64,000 bases of DNA from Terebella lapidaria (GCA_949152475.1 OX424570.1:19774694-19838693); one strand, 5' to 3'. Shown: positions 31,308-44,279, counted from the stretch's first letter. The notes: generated by a model not told the origin, from the sequence alone. Translations and numbers: made by a program.

Positions 31308-32922
31308 AAAAACGACCTATAATGACCCATAACGGTCACATGAATCCAAGCCGCCCCACCCCACGCCGAAAAGAATAGATCTATCGAAATGTAGAGTATT
31401 TGAGAACAGGGTGATCATACCGGTTTACTTTACAGAGCAGGGGCATCGGTGGGTATTTGTGTCGAGATTATACATAGGAGAGGCCAGGAAGCTAGAACAT
31501 AATAAGGCTTCTGGCTTCAGCTAGAGGACCCCATACCCATGACAGCAAAGGGTTTGTTTTTCCCGCCACAACTCCCCCCCCCCTCCCCTCTCCTCTGCCT
31601 AAATATCGGATCCGCCCCTGTGGTCATTGTCAGTGGTAAATCACAGTAATCACGGTGTTTCAAATGGTTGAATTTGACAAATGCAGTGCCAAATACAGGC
31701 AATGGACGTGAATTGAAATGTATTTGTCCAACAGCCGTATTCTATGAATTTGTTAGATTGTCGGTAAGAAATAGTTCTGAATACGATGGTGACACAGTGT
31801 TTTTTCACGTGCGGAAAATATAAACACTGAGATTATTGATCATTTGGATAAAATTAATTTCGTACCAGCGTACCAGTGTACCAGCGTACCAACGTACCAG
31901 CGTACCAGTGTACCAGCGTTTAGAAGACATCGGCTTACTGATATCACCATGGCTTGAGCACTGTTCCGAAAGATGTCATTCTTGAATGAGAATTGTTTGA
32001 TCCCGCCACCGGGGACAGTGAAAGAATGAGAACGTTTTGCCGACCATTCAATTTGTGATAATCGTCGGGGGAGAAAAGTTCGTCAAAAAATATTTGTGCA
32101 CGTAACGGATTCCTTCTTATAAACCGATGTACCCAGTACACTTGCGATCATAAAGTTTTAAACATGATGGAATGGGCATTCATTTTGCAGCAATGTTATG
32201 GAAACTTAAAGATATAAAGCATTTGTAATCATATTGATCTCTTTATACACAATCTTTATGGAATTATATAGGTATGACGGAGGTATAAAGGGGACGGGTA
32301 CGGGTAGTCAAAACACTGCTGTTTCTTTATCGATTTTCGACTCGGCACTCGTGACAGGGTGCACAATGCTTTGCGGAAATATTTTTTATAACGACTTCTC
32401 CCGTTCGATTCAGTTGGACGGAATGTTTCACTAAAAATAATGTCGTTTTACAAATCGAATACTGTATGTATGGGTGTGAAAAATGGAGCCCAAGCGCACA
32501 AGTTAGTTTATGTAGCATGTTAAATTTATTTGAATGCACGAGCTATCGTGCATAGGGGTTTCGAATTGATATGTGTCTGGAAAAGGTCTGGAAATTGTTC
32601 CATTTTGAGTCTGGAAAGTCCCTGATCTTGTTATTCACAGAATAGTGATAACTCTGTTACTTTACATGTAATTGCAGTATGTCATAATTACAGGAATGCA
32701 GACTCAAATGAATTTCCCATTCCCCACATTGGAATCGAGCTATGTACTGCTAAGAGGCGACATATATGTCTTTTACTACATGTCCTGACGCTTACTTGTT
32801 TGATATATAAAACCGCTTATAAACCTCTATCAATATCTTTTTCACAGGTTACGTGAAAAATGGTGTGACACAGCTAGAACTGTGTCGACAGCCATATAAC
32901 TTCTCTCGTGTGTACATTAGGC
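31308..32922. other. Intergenic stretch left of the BTB gene
   Basis: It contains a GTACCAGCGT repeat at 31861-31920 and a C-rich run near 31575. Nothing coding was recognised. The right end should hold the 3' UTR of the BTB gene. Confidence 0.35.
31861..31920 (+). repeat. GTACCAGCGT decanucleotide repeat
   Basis: Six tandem 10-bp units (GTACCAGCGT, GTACCAGTGT, GTACCAACGT) followed by TTAGAAGACATC. It pairs in inverse orientation with 29229-29268. Confidence 0.75.
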
Positions 32923-35388
32923 CTAGTCTCCGAAATAATCCGCATCGAGTGTCGGTTTCTGTTCGGTAACTTTTGACACTATCAAACAAGCTATTCGTGT
33001 ATGCTCATCACCGTTGGCTTGGAAGTCAAACATTGCGCTTCCATACTGATATGTACCACGATTAACCTTGCGATGATATCCCTTTGTCCTGCCAGCTGCA
33101 TGTAGTGAAACCGTGTACTTGTTTCCTGCTATCAAGTATCGTTCCCCTGGATTACCCTTTCGTAGTGTAATTGGTTTTGTGTCCCCAGTTGAAACTATAG
33201 TTTCGTGTTCTCCAAGCCACCATATACATAATGTGCGCGTGTTTTTATGGTTCAGTTCGAAGGCAAGTCTCTCACGTTGCCCTGGTTGCACTGCACCATA
33301 TATGCTCACAGCCAGAAGCCGCAAAGTAGGGCCCGACTTGTAAGTGAACTCTACTTCATCGGTCATACAGCCCACATTCCAGCTCTGTGCTGTTACCTCG
33401 ATGTTTGGAATGTAACATGGTACTTTGAACTCGAAGGTGTTATGCCTTTTGCGCACTACGAACCCTAATGCCTGCATCCCTGCCTCATTGTCTTTGTTTT
33501 GTGTTGTTAGATGAGCGTATATAGTACTTTTCTCTTTATCTGTCAATATTTCTATGTTACCAATCTTAGTAGCGAAATCCGGGACCCTCATTTGATGGAA
33601 CCTAATTTGGAATAGACATTCGCCCAGCTGGCAACGGATTTCATTGTAATTCTGGCTACGAGTCTTGTGTTTGGCCCACTCGATACAAGCATTGAACATG
33701 TCTAACTCATCCTCTATGTTCAGGTCATCCCTTTCCAAAATCATATACAATGCTTCTCTTGAAAGGCTAAGAAATCCGTCCGAATGGAGAATATTAAGTG
33801 CCTTCGATTTTATGAATTCTATACATTCATTTGTAAGCAGCTCGACCTTATACTGAACACTGTCATCTAAGAATTTACACACGTTGTTAACAACCAGTTC
33901 TTGACTCAGAAATGACCCACACTTCCCGCTGAGGTCGCCCATGAGGTACTTGTTGGCTGCGTACCCCAAGGGCAGTACATTCTCGGCTGTGATTCTGGCT
34001 TCATTGGTGTACACGTGTCTGTTGGATTGAAACAAGTAATTTATAACATAGGTACACATGAAATAGCAAAACACTGGCCATGTATTTTCATATAAGTAGT
34101 CATTTGTAAGAATTGTTCATAAATTTCCAACACTTTTGGCCTACTCTTCCAGTGTGTTGGATATTTCTCCACGATACATAATTTACACACATGAGGTCCC
34201 GAGGAAGCCAAAATTTGGTCAAGCCTGATTCCTTTTTTTCAAATTTGACGATGTGATGTGTTAAGATTGCAGTGTGACAAGAAATGAGTATTGGTATTAG
34301 AGTCGTCGTTTGGAGGGAGAAGAGTGGCACAGTTTCTATAATTGTTCCATTTGGATCTACGAATGAATCGACAAAGAATCATTGAATTACTGTCATTCCG
34401 AATTCACAATTGGTTGTCGTTACATACATTGATGAAAGATCTAATTAAAACATGTTCCTGGTCCCTTAATCCACTGAACTTTATCATATGTCATACAAAC
34501 AAGATGAAAATTGAATTTGTTAAGGATCTAGCTGATTGTGTATATAAGGCTGAAATTGAACATGTTGAACACCATAAAATGTATTATTATACGACGTTGG
34601 TGTTTACTGCACGCTGATTGGTCAGAACATCGTCAAGTGAGCTCCCATAAATTTACGTATTTTTGCAGGTGACCCGTGGAATCTTTTATGGGTCCCTTGA
34701 GCAGCCCATATAACTTTCCACGGGTCCGCGGCAATATCGCTGTAGTATGGAAGTTAGCATGACTGCTTATGAGATATTGAGAAATCGCAAAATAAAACAT
34801 ATATGGGGGCTAGGTTTCGTACAATAACATTTTTAATGGCACTTCTGAAAATTATATGGCACCCGGTTTCGCCTCATGCTATGTAATATTCCGAAGTGCC
34901 ATTGAAAGTGATAATGCACTCAACCAAGCCCCATATGTGTATAGTATATTCATGCATATGGGCTAAACGTTACACCATTTATGATTAAAGTATTATCATT
35001 GAGATATATTTACACAAATTTGGATAATCTTACTATATTATTGTTGTATCTATGTTTGTTTATCATCCTTCTCAGTTGTCTCCGATAATAAAAACACCAT
35101 TTACCTGAGTAACTCTCTAAAGACCCCGGATGAAATGTCAGTTATCTTAACGTCACCTTCAGTTTCGATGAAGTTTCCAGAAAACATTGCCTCGAACACG
35201 GGACTTCCTGCAATGAGCACCATTTTGTGTGCTTCAATCCGATTGGCTGGCTTCTCGCCCGGGAACAAAAACGTGACATCAGTACACATCTGGTTTTCAA
35301 ACATGTAAAACATCCGTTCTGTGAACGTTTTCCCATCTTGCCAGACAGTTTCGTTCTTTGTGCTCCGTGGAACCTGGAAGTGGAACAT
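32923..35388 (-). CDS. BTB-BACK-PHR domain protein (BTBD2/3/6-like)
   Basis: Two exons: 35388-35105 and 34018-32923, with donor CTCAG/GTAAAT and acceptor CAACAG/ACACG in phase 2. They total 1,380 bp, or 459 residues. Residues about 15-110 are the BTB/POZ domain (MCTDVTFLFPGE, EAHKMVLIAGSPVFEAMFSG, then HVYTNEARITAENVLPLGYA across the junction). The BACK domain (about 145-250) has FLSLSREALYMILERDDLN and ELDMFNACIEWAK. The C-terminal PHR domain (about 290-440) has LRLLAVSIYGAV and YTVSLHAAG. BTBD6-type proteins are Cullin-3 adaptors that deliver substrates for ubiquitination, so a cytosolic role is inferred. The ATG at 35388 fits, but an upstream 5' exon cannot be excluded because an AG acceptor-like site lies inside the first codons. 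Confidence 0.85.
34801..34936. repeat. Imperfect inverted repeat in the BTB-gene intron
   Basis: ATATGGGGGCTAGGTTTCG and AATGGCACTTCTGAA on the left are mirrored by TTCCGAAGTGCCATT and CAACCAAGCCCCATAT on the right. This is a short foldback element without ORF. Confidence 0.65.
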
Positions 35389-35419
35389 GCATTGTAGACG
35401 TACCAGTTTTGATCAACAA

Positions 35420-35961
35420 TTAAAGCAGCTGCCTTCGAATGTATGCATATTTATTTTTCAAAACTAAATTTCAGTTCAAATAATCTATAACAAAACATAT
35501 GTACATTGCTTTTGACGATTACAGCCCGTCCGAGTCGTTTTTCCATCCGTTTCAACACACATTTTATGCCAGGTTTGTATATAAACAAAAGAGATGTATC
35601 CATCAAGCCCGAATGTAAACAAATGTCCAATTTGTCTTTAAAAGTCCAAATCGAGCACATTTTCCCGTTTGTATCTGCATATATAGTGTAGTTGTGAGAA
35701 AAAAATCAGGGATATACGAGGGTGTGCGTGGAATTGTCAGTCTACTTTACATTTTTATGCTTTGTTTACATCTGCGTGTGATGGATACAGTTCCTGTATT
35801 GACGCGTGAACCACCTGCTCAAATGAGCAAAGTTCCCCTCAAAAGACTGGTTGTAGCCATAACATTTGATGTGAGTACGTCTCATTCAGTTAATTTCACA
35901 TGTTTATTATGAAATATAGTTTTTAAAAAATATGGCCTGTTTACGAAGGCAGCTGCATTAA
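35420..35961 (+). mobile_element. TTAA-flanked short element, copy 2, just upstream of the BTB gene
   Basis: A 542-bp partner of 24751-25293. It is bounded by TTAA with inverted ends AAAGCAGCTGCCTTCG and CGAAGGCAGCTGCA. It starts 32 bp beyond the ATG of the minus-strand BTB gene. The internal frame MDTVPVLTREPPAQMSK parallels MDTVNVFTREPPVQMSK in copy 1 and is followed by a GTGAGT donor-like site. Confidence 0.75.
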
Positions 35962-37884
35962 GTAAAGACTTGGACAGAATTGGACGGAATATGTTGAACA
36001 AACTTCAGCTTTGTTAAAATGCATGAACCATAATTGCTCATGAGGGACATTGCCATGACCAGTACACCAGTTTGTGTGTGTGTGATTCCTCATGATATGT
36101 TAGAGGCGTGAGGGTGCGGATCAGCCCCTCCTGAAAGTTTCCTGAAATGGTGATCGCCCCCCTACGCCCCCCCCCCCCCCAAGTTTCCTTGGGCAAAAGT
36201 CAGGAAATTTCATTTCCAAAAATTGTCGTGAATTTGAGAATCACTCCCATTTCCAAAATTTACCGAAAATCAAAGAACATGATCTCCCAAAACATTCTTG
36301 ATATGCATGTATATGTCACATTCGGCCGATCGCACACATGGCGCATGCACGGGAGATCGCGAGATTGATTTGACTATCTGAACTAGTTAGCTATAAAATG
36401 AGTTCCTAGGTATTTTTCAAAAGTGGAGGCTAATTTCGCCAGAGCATAATTTTCAAAATGGCCGCCATGGATATTAGAAAATCATAAAATACAATATCTC
36501 TAAAGCAAAATGTTCTACAGTTACAGTCTTTTTCCACTAATTTTGGCAGATCAAATCTACTGGAATGGTTATTTCTCAGTTACGGGAAAATTTTGACCTC
36601 GAAATCCAAAATGTTCATCAGACAACCGAAAATGACCTTACCATAATAGTCAGGCGTGTACAAGAGGTGTGCCTGCACCACCCCTGAACCTCCAAAACCA
36701 AATTGTTCAGTTAGTTTCTATAATACTTTTGAATATAAGATATGTTTCCTGGGGCCCATCTATGCCAAAAATAGTTTCTAGGCCTTTCTCGATTCCACAA
36801 TTATCTTACTAGCTATAATTCAGCATTTATTGCAGATCGAGACAAGATGTTGGGTCAACACCCAGAACCTTTTTCCTGCATTGCAAACATAATAAATTTA
36901 ATAAATATAATATAAATCCTCTGCAAATCGTTGGCTGCTACTAATATTCTCGAGGTTTATATGGTTATTTCGAATATGTAATGTAATGAATACGCTTAGT
37001 CAGTTGAAACAAAATACATTTGTTTTTGGATGGATTAAATTATATTGCTGAAACCAGTAGTATTTGTACTTTACAACATACACTATTACATGTAAACATC
37101 GGGAAACCTTCAGTGCGTTCGCCCCTCTGAGAAAAATCCGCGCCACGGATACGCCACGGTGATGTACTTTATATGGGTAGACGTCACTATATTAATAAAT
37201 CAATCGCGAGCGTTCATTCACTTAGACTAGATTTTAACATAGGCGGATTTAGATGGGGCACACCACGTGCCCCCCCCCCCCCCACCACCCCTTTGCTCTC
37301 CCAGAAAAAAAAATTCATGAAAGATAAATCGCAAGAGTAGTGGAGGAAAAATCATTACAAAAAAAAATCATTGAAAAAAATCATCAGACTATCTGACTTC
37401 CTCAAGCGTCAACGATAACCAAAATGCAGATAATGATGTTCAGGCCTACTACTATACGAGCCCTGACCATACCAACACAATGCATGCACGAACTCGTTTT
37501 TTACCCTTTTCACGCTGCATAAAGCCCGAAGCTTGCCCTGCGAATCGAACGGTGATTATTTCACTTTCAAATTCACATTTATTGAATTAAAAAGCAGCAA
37601 TGTCGTTGGCCTATAGATAACCTCTTCACTAAATAATTAGAAGTCACTTTTAGATGAATGGAATCGAACAATATCGTTAAAGATCCAGGACCATAATCAG
37701 TTGATTGTGACATTGTTAAAATCTTCAAGAGGGGCAAAAATCTTAAAACCATTTTCAAATTTTGAAAACAGAATTGTGAGATCAAATTTTTTCTTTGATG
37801 TGAAATTATGGGTAATTTTATCATCGAAATCCTGATAAATGGGTTATTTTTGGCCCTTTTCAATAAAACCAATTTTTAAATAAT
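35962..37884. other. Intergenic stretch with old repeat fragments
   Basis: At 36405-36740 there are phrases (TTTTCAAAATGGCCGCC, CCTCCAAAACCAA, TATAATACTTTTGA) also seen at 50268-50575. C-runs occur near 36170 and 37270. No gene was recognised. Confidence 0.35.
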
Positions 37885-38195
37885 AACCAATGCAAAATGA
37901 AACCTGAGATTTTGCTTATTTATCAATGAACTAGTGTGCACATTTGTGATATAAAACGATATGGGGGTCACCGTGCTAATTTGTGTAACTAAAGTTGTCA
38001 ACGCTAGTGAATTTTTCAAATTTTTGGCAAATTTCGATAATTTTCTTTTTATTCTGAAATGATATGGATGCTTGTAGCGGAATAGAAATAGCACGTGACC
38101 CCATACACGCCCTTCTTTTATCAAAAACTTGGCCACGGTTTTGTTGATAAATAAGCAAAATTTCAGATTTTTGTTTTGCATCAGTTGCAATAACT
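37885..38195. repeat. Imperfect inverted repeat, arms about 110 bp
   Basis: GATTTTGCTTATTTATCAA near 37907 is mirrored by TTGATAAATAAGCAAAATTTC near 38142. GGGGGTCACCGTGCTA pairs with TAGCACGTGACCCCAT. The centre is about 90 bp. MITE-like, non-coding. Confidence 0.65.
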
Positions 38196-39029
38196 TGGTG
38201 AATAACTTTAGTGAAATTGGCCAAAAAGTACTGGGGATAAATTACCTACAATTCCATACTAAAATAAATATTATATCCCAATTTTCTATTCCCAAATCCT
38301 TAGTGTCATATTGTTGATTGCTTACGAGTCTGAACATCATAAAACGATTTTTAAATTTTAGCTTGTCCGAGTGGGTCCAAGTGGAGCGTACATCCTTAAG
38401 ATTTGCTTATCGGTTAACATTCTTGCAATTTGAATGAACTGATACCATTTTCAATTTTATCCTATATCTCAGCCGTTTTTCAACGCATTTTCTTGAGCAT
38501 TGGAATATATCTTCTGTATATAGCCACAATGGTAGGCTGAATGTCAAATAGATAACAATAAAATCCAAGTTTTTATATGCAATCGAATGTCATACATACA
38601 AATGTAACTTACGTAGCGTACAAACATCTTCACGTGATGTAATTTCTGAATTATGTGTAGCGTACATATCCGTGATCAATAACCTACCATTCGATTTTAC
38701 AATTTCCATCGATATTCAAGACAAATTGATGTGCAAATATGTGTGTATATTGTAATTTATGGAAAGTTTATTGTGCCGCAGGTCAGTGAAGCGTTAAGAA
38801 CACCTTTAGCGAAATTTTTTTGTATCGAAAATGCCGTCAATGCTCAGCGGTCGGAAACGTTGTACTCGGGGGTGTGAGATGTTGTTGCAATTTCGGTTGT
38901 ATACTACATTTAGAAAATAGCGAGAGCCACTGTCCGTAGAGCTTGTGGTTGCGTTTACAATGCTACCAATTATGGACGTTATTTATACGGCTAACAATCA
39001 ATTTATTTTGCCCGTGTATTTTCACTGCG
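38196..39029. other. Intergenic stretch, nothing recognised
   Basis: AT-rich and without coding signal up to the LINE target duplication. Confidence 0.35.
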
Positions 39030-39042
39030 GATGACATAGAAC

Positions 39043-41914
39043 TTTTTTTTTTTTTTTTTTGTTAATCGAGAATCCTTTATTTGTTTCACATCATACATAC
39101 ATACATAATACATACATTTTGTGTTACAAGGCGTACAACTTTACATAAATGCATACAGGAATGTCATCATGGGATACAACATCATAGGATATGAGATGTA
39201 GGCGGTGTACGATTATACCAAGCAGTAAATTACTAAATAATACAGGCTACGACATGGAGCTGATAAGCAGGCATACGATAGGTTCATGATACGGTAATAT
39301 AGAATGTCAACCTATAAGTTGTCATAAAGGTGGCCCCAGCGATTATAGAAAATTGACTCTTTACCTAGATTAACGTGTATCTCTTTTTCTGTACTTAGCT
39401 TACATTTCAATATCGCTAAAAAAGACATGAAGAATATGTCTGTTTCCTTAAGTTTACAGTTATGAATGAAATTTTTTGCCAGAATAATACAAAAATTGAC
39501 AATATAGTCTTCATCACTGACACATGGTTTACCTAATATTATTTCTTGTTCGCTGATGTTCAAAGTTTTATTTTGATGTAGGTTATCCCACCACTGGGTG
39601 AATGTATTCCAGAAAGTTTTGACAGGTGGACATGTGACTAAGTGGTGTTGGATACTGTCAGTGACGTTTTGATGACATAGCTTATATGTACAAATGTTCG
39701 TGCTGGCTACCTTCATGGTGGCTACCTTCAGGATGGCTACCTTCAGGATTTCGTTACATGGGATTATTCTGTGAATTACTCGATACTGGAATGACTGTGA
39801 ATAAGTTTCTCGACATGATAGGAAAGCTGTTTGGAAGATTGATGGCCAAGATTCTGATGTTATGTCATATAATCTATTCCACCTGGAGATGCACGTTGGC
39901 TCTGTTGCAAGTGTTTTCCCCTTGATAATTGCCCAGTACAATTCTCTTGATTTAGTTAGTAAGGGGTCGACGATATTGTTATTCGTTGATTTATCAACTG
40001 AGGATGCTGTTGGGTCTAGTTTAGACTCATCTGGTTTACACGTTAGTTTTTTACGCCAGGCTCTGGGTATTGCATCAAGGAGACGCACGTAGTCAAGAAA
40101 GTTGCATTTTATGTTGTATTTCTGTTTAAATTTTTCGAGGGTTGTTGGTCTCATCTAAGAGGTCGCCCATTATGCGAATACCTGCATCAAACCATTTCTT
40201 CCAGTATATAGGTTGCTTGTCGAGTATTATGTTTGGGTTATACCAGAGATTTAGTTCGTTCAACTTGAGTCCCCTATCATAATTTAGATAGCTTAATTGA
40301 TGTAGAGTGGTCAATATTTCTTGGTAAAAAGTAGGCATGTTTTTGATAACACAATTACTTCTGCACTGTATAATATAATCGAAAGGTATGTTTATAATTT
40401 CGTCCAAAATAATTTTCCAAGTACTGCCCGGGTTTGTGAGCGCTCGTTTGAACCAGGAGAATTTTAGAGATTTTATTTTAGCATCTATATCTATCATTTT
40501 CAGGCCGCCATCTTCAACTTGTTTGATGATTGTTGTTTTGGAGATTTTGTGTTTCTTCCCGTTCCATAAGAACTCGAAAAACAAGCTATCGAGTTCTTTG
40601 ATAACACATGGAGGGGTTACTATGTTACTACACTGGTAAACTATTGCCGAGGCTAGTAATGAGTTGATTATAGTGATTTTTCCCTTTAATGATAGGCTAC
40701 GCTGTTTCCAGATATTTAGGAGGGTTTTTATTTGTTTTGTTTTGGGGTCAAAATTAAGCTTTCGATTTTCAATTTCAGTATCGCAAATATATATCCCTAG
40801 GGTAGGTATTGGACCTTGTTTCCATTGTAGGTCGTCGTTTTCTTTGAAGCGTTTCATGTGCTTGCCGATTAAGTATGCCTGCGTTTTGTCCATGTTCGCT
40901 CGGAGTCCAGAGCACTGATAGAAAGTGTGTAAGAATAGTTTCACATGTTTTATTGAGTCGTAGTCGAGGAGATATAGGGTGGTATCGTCAGCAAATTGGC
41001 TAATTTTCACTTCTTTAGTTTTTAGTTTAATTCCTCTAATATTTTTATTCGCTCTTATTTCTATTGCCATGATTTCAACAATTAAGATGAACAGATAAGC
41101 AGATAGGGGACATCCTTGCCTTACTCCACGTTCAATATTGAATCCTCTCGAAGAGTAACCATTATTTATTATAACACTGTTTATATGTGTGTACAGAATC
41201 TTTACCCATTTAATGAGGTTCCTACTCAAGTTAAAAGACTTTAGACTGTCAAATAGAAATTGCCATCTTACTGTATCGAAGGCTTTTTCAAAGTCGATTA
41301 GAAGAATTATAGCAGAGAGATTTCGGATTTTGCAATAATGAATAATGTCTTCCGTGGTTCTAATATTTTCACCTATATATCTGCCTTTTATATATGCATT
41401 TTGGTCATTTTTCATGACCGTGGGTAGGAGTGGGGCTAAAGTTTGTGCGATAATTTTAGCTATTATTTTATAATCCGTTGCAAGTAAACTCAGGGGTCTC
41501 CAATTTTTTAGATGTAGTCTATCTTTCCCTTTTTTGGGTATTAATGTTAGAATGCCACGCTTCTGAGTTATTGATAGTTCGCCCTTCTCGAAGGCGTAGG
41601 CGATTGATTCTTTCACTAAGGTCTTTATATCAGGCCAGAAGAATTTGTAAAAGTCGCTTGATAGGCCATCTATTCCTGGTGTTTTTCCATTTTTCAAATT
41701 TTTAAGGGCATTGCCGCATGATGTTTCAGTTATAACTATGTTACTGTCTTGATTTTGGTTAGGGGTTAATCGTGGAATGTTGCGGTTGTTTAACATATGC
41801 ATATAGTGTTCATGGTTTCTGGGGTTTTTGCTTGTTTCCTTGTAGAGATTTTCGTAGAATATTCTTTCTTGCTCAAGGATTTCATGGGGATGCACAATGC
41901 CTTTTCCATTTACA
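39043..41914 (-). mobile_element. 5'-truncated L1/Tx1-like LINE with target-site duplication
   Basis: The direct repeat GATGACATAGAAC lies at 39030-39042 and 41915-41927. On the minus strand the element ends in an A run (39043-39060), as expected for target-primed insertion. About 2.9 kb remain: the RT domain and C-terminal region. The endonuclease domain and ORF1 are missing at the 5' end. The single conspicuous coding break, a one-base frame change near 40140-40154, suggests modest age. Confidence 0.9.
39312..41914 (-). pseudogene. LINE ORF2 remnant (reverse transcriptase and C-terminal domain)
   Basis: The upstream frame (stop at 40126) carries RT blocks NGKTPGIDGLSSDFYKFFW, NWRPLSLLATDYKI, LLIDFEKAFDTV, GVRQGCPLSAYLF and the catalytic SQFADDTTLY near residue 315 of the open frame. 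The downstream frame (40154-39312) continues the protein with HHLVTCPPVKTFW and a C-terminal region typical of L1/Tx1 clades. The two overlap with a one-base shift: the same bases read NNPRKI then stop in one frame and TTLEKFKQ in the next. The first few codons of the open frame (to about 41915) come from flanking host DNA, so its ATG is accidental. Lacking an endonuclease and carrying a frameshift, the copy is dead. Confidence 0.9.
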
Positions 41915-42009
41915 GATGACATAGAACATACCAATGGACCAGTTCACAGAAATTCCCGCCAAATTTGCCGAACGCCCGACCAATCAGAGACTGGTCTCAC
42001 TAACGGCGA

Positions 42010-42115
42010 TTAATGGATGCTTGTATTGTTTTACAGAGGTTATTATTTTTGTTGAATAACCTCAACGGAGGTCATTATTTGCAATAATAACCTAAAAGCA
42101 GGCATCCATTAAGTC
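42010..42115. repeat. Short inverted repeat TTAATGGATGC
   Basis: TTAATGGATGC near 42011 and GCATCCATTAA near 42104 enclose ATAACCTC-AACGGAGGTCATTATT. It is part of the same foldback complex as 42133-42202. Confidence 0.5.
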
Positions 42116-42132
42116 AGATAATGGGCTCGACA

Positions 42133-42202
42133 CAGGTCATTATTAGAAACGAAGGCTTTCTCGGCTTCGCCTCGAAAGTCCTTCGTTTCTAATAATGACC
42201 TG
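42133..42202. repeat. Perfect 23-bp-arm hairpin
   Basis: CAGGTCATTATTAGAAACGA (continuing AGG) at 42133-42155 has its exact reverse complement at 42180-42202, with a 24-nt GC-rich loop. It looks like the core of a foldback element. Confidence 0.75.
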
Positions 42203-44024
42203 CGTCTCGTCCATTATCTAATACTAAACAACTTGCTGCAAACTGCTGTTGTATTGCATTGTTTGGAGAAATTAATACAAGTTATTGCACGAACGTTCAT
42301 ACTCCTGCTAATATATTTGTATTAGGGCGTGAAACTTAATTTTTGTGACTGTGAAATGCATGATACACTGATATTTCCGTAAAACCACCCTGGGCACGGA
42401 ACCCATCTCAAAACCACCAGTGTTTGTTGATATTGAATGTGGAGGAACCGATTACTGTTTCAGTGTTGCATGGTACCACCACATCAGACAAATAAATTCG
42501 TCATTGGAAAGTAGTGATGAACATTTTCACATAACATTATTATTCTACTATAGCAATGATCTTAGTATCGTTAATAACGCACACAATTGTCATATACCTC
42601 GTAGACGATGGCTGTAAATGATGGATATACGCATAGTATTTCACTGGAATGAATAACTAAATTGGTTCACCAACATGAGTCCAATTACCTTCATATGCAC
42701 GTACCCAGATTTTATCTCGAGTTGGAATATTATAATAACTTGAACAAGGAACATATCAATAGGCCTAAGTTTTCTGAAATTCCATGATAGATGTAGCGTG
42801 ATAATAGCAACACATTACCAGTATTTATGATACCCCGGTAATCCCATTAAATATGACAACTGGACCATATTTACGGATGACATTACTATAGGTTAGCGAG
42901 TATACAAATGACAGCAGAGAACGCACCCTTTCTATCCGAAATATTAGAGAAGGGGTAAATCTCACGAAATACAATTTTACATGTATGTTGACCTTGCTCA
43001 GGTGGTCCTCAGCCCATCTGTGTGCGATATTACCAGAATTGGGGAAATTTGGGGGGTTACATGTGGATCGGGGACTGGAAAAAATACCGCGACTATGAAA
43101 TTATACCTGACTGAAAGGAATCAGGTACACTGTCTAAACATAACGAAATAGTCAGTGTGCTTTCATTCAACAGACCTACTGTCTGTAGATTATTTGTTCT
43201 GCATGTAAAACCAGTATCCCGAATCAGAATAATATGTACCAAGCAAAACACCTCTAAACCACAATAACCATTGTTAGAAAAACTAAATGGTCCCTCTCAG
43301 TTTTCTATCCTTGGAACCTTCATAAAAATGAGCCACGTATGATATAAACGTGAATTTGGAGTAACACGTGTTCGCAATCATGTATGGTACAAATTCAACC
43401 ATATTTGATTATTTCTTGCTGAAATACGTCGACAAGGCAGTTTATGTGATTCACAGGTGAGGACAACGCACATTTTGTGGTTTCCCGCCTTTTCGTTTTG
43501 CAAATGGTAAAATCAGTAGTCGGCAGAAGATACCCGTATGTGAGACCATCGTTTCAGTGGTCCGTTCGAATTACGGAAAAGTCCGAATATGCATGAGATG
43601 GCGGGAAAGTCTATGAATTGGTCCATTTGATCATCAGTTTACCACCAAGTTTTGAGGTAAACCTCAAATCAGGCAGTAGGTTATTGTTCTATGAAGAGTA
43701 ATTTAACCATAGTTAGGAAATTACGCCCTAACGCGCTGTCTGTTTCTCACTTATTAAGAGTTACATTTAGAAGATAGTGTTCAACGGTCTGGATCAGTGT
43801 AATTATCGATTTTTGTCTTCAATTTGGCACATGTAGCAGCCTCGTGGTTATGTATAGAACACACATGCAAATTTTCAACAAAACCAATCCCGTTGCAGAT
43901 CTATGGCCCAAATAAAATATGTTATTATTCATCTGATAAGGCAAGATGCTAGGTGATAAGCAACCTTAATATGATGAATGATTGTCAAGAATGTCGGATA
44001 TGGGTTCGTTTTGTTATTAATCGG

Positions 44025-44215
44025 GCATGTACGGTTGCACATCCATTGCAAAAATATATTTTCATGCCATATTTCAAAATGGCCGCCCCGTCATCTCGAA
44101 TTTTGGGACTGCTAAAAAAATACAATCTGCGTTACGGTTTGTTGCTTCTATTGGGCCCTGATACATTGCACATGAGAGAACAATGGTTAAATAAATATTT
44201 ATAATATCAATTTGT
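44025..44215 (+). repeat. Dispersed repeat shared with 50268-50575
   Basis: TCGGGCATGTACGG, GCACATCCATTGCAAAAA, TTTCAAAATGGCCG, CTGATACATTG and GGTTAAATAAATATTT occur in the same order in both places. The copy here lacks an internal segment. Confidence 0.65.
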
Positions 44216-44279
44216 CCATAAATCCAAGATGGCCGCCAAATTTGGATGATTTTGCACTAAATTGTCCTACGGACCTGCA

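Larger units (their letters stand above)
41928..44024. other. Intergenic stretch with hairpins
   Basis: It holds the inverted repeats described at 42010-42202. From 42210 to 44024 no gene was recognised; the longest frame at 42420 looks incidental. Confidence 0.35.

Noticed and set aside
36160-37285. C-runs near 36170 and 37270 as functional sites
   Set aside because: Simple homopolymer tracts in intergenic DNA without neighbouring structure.
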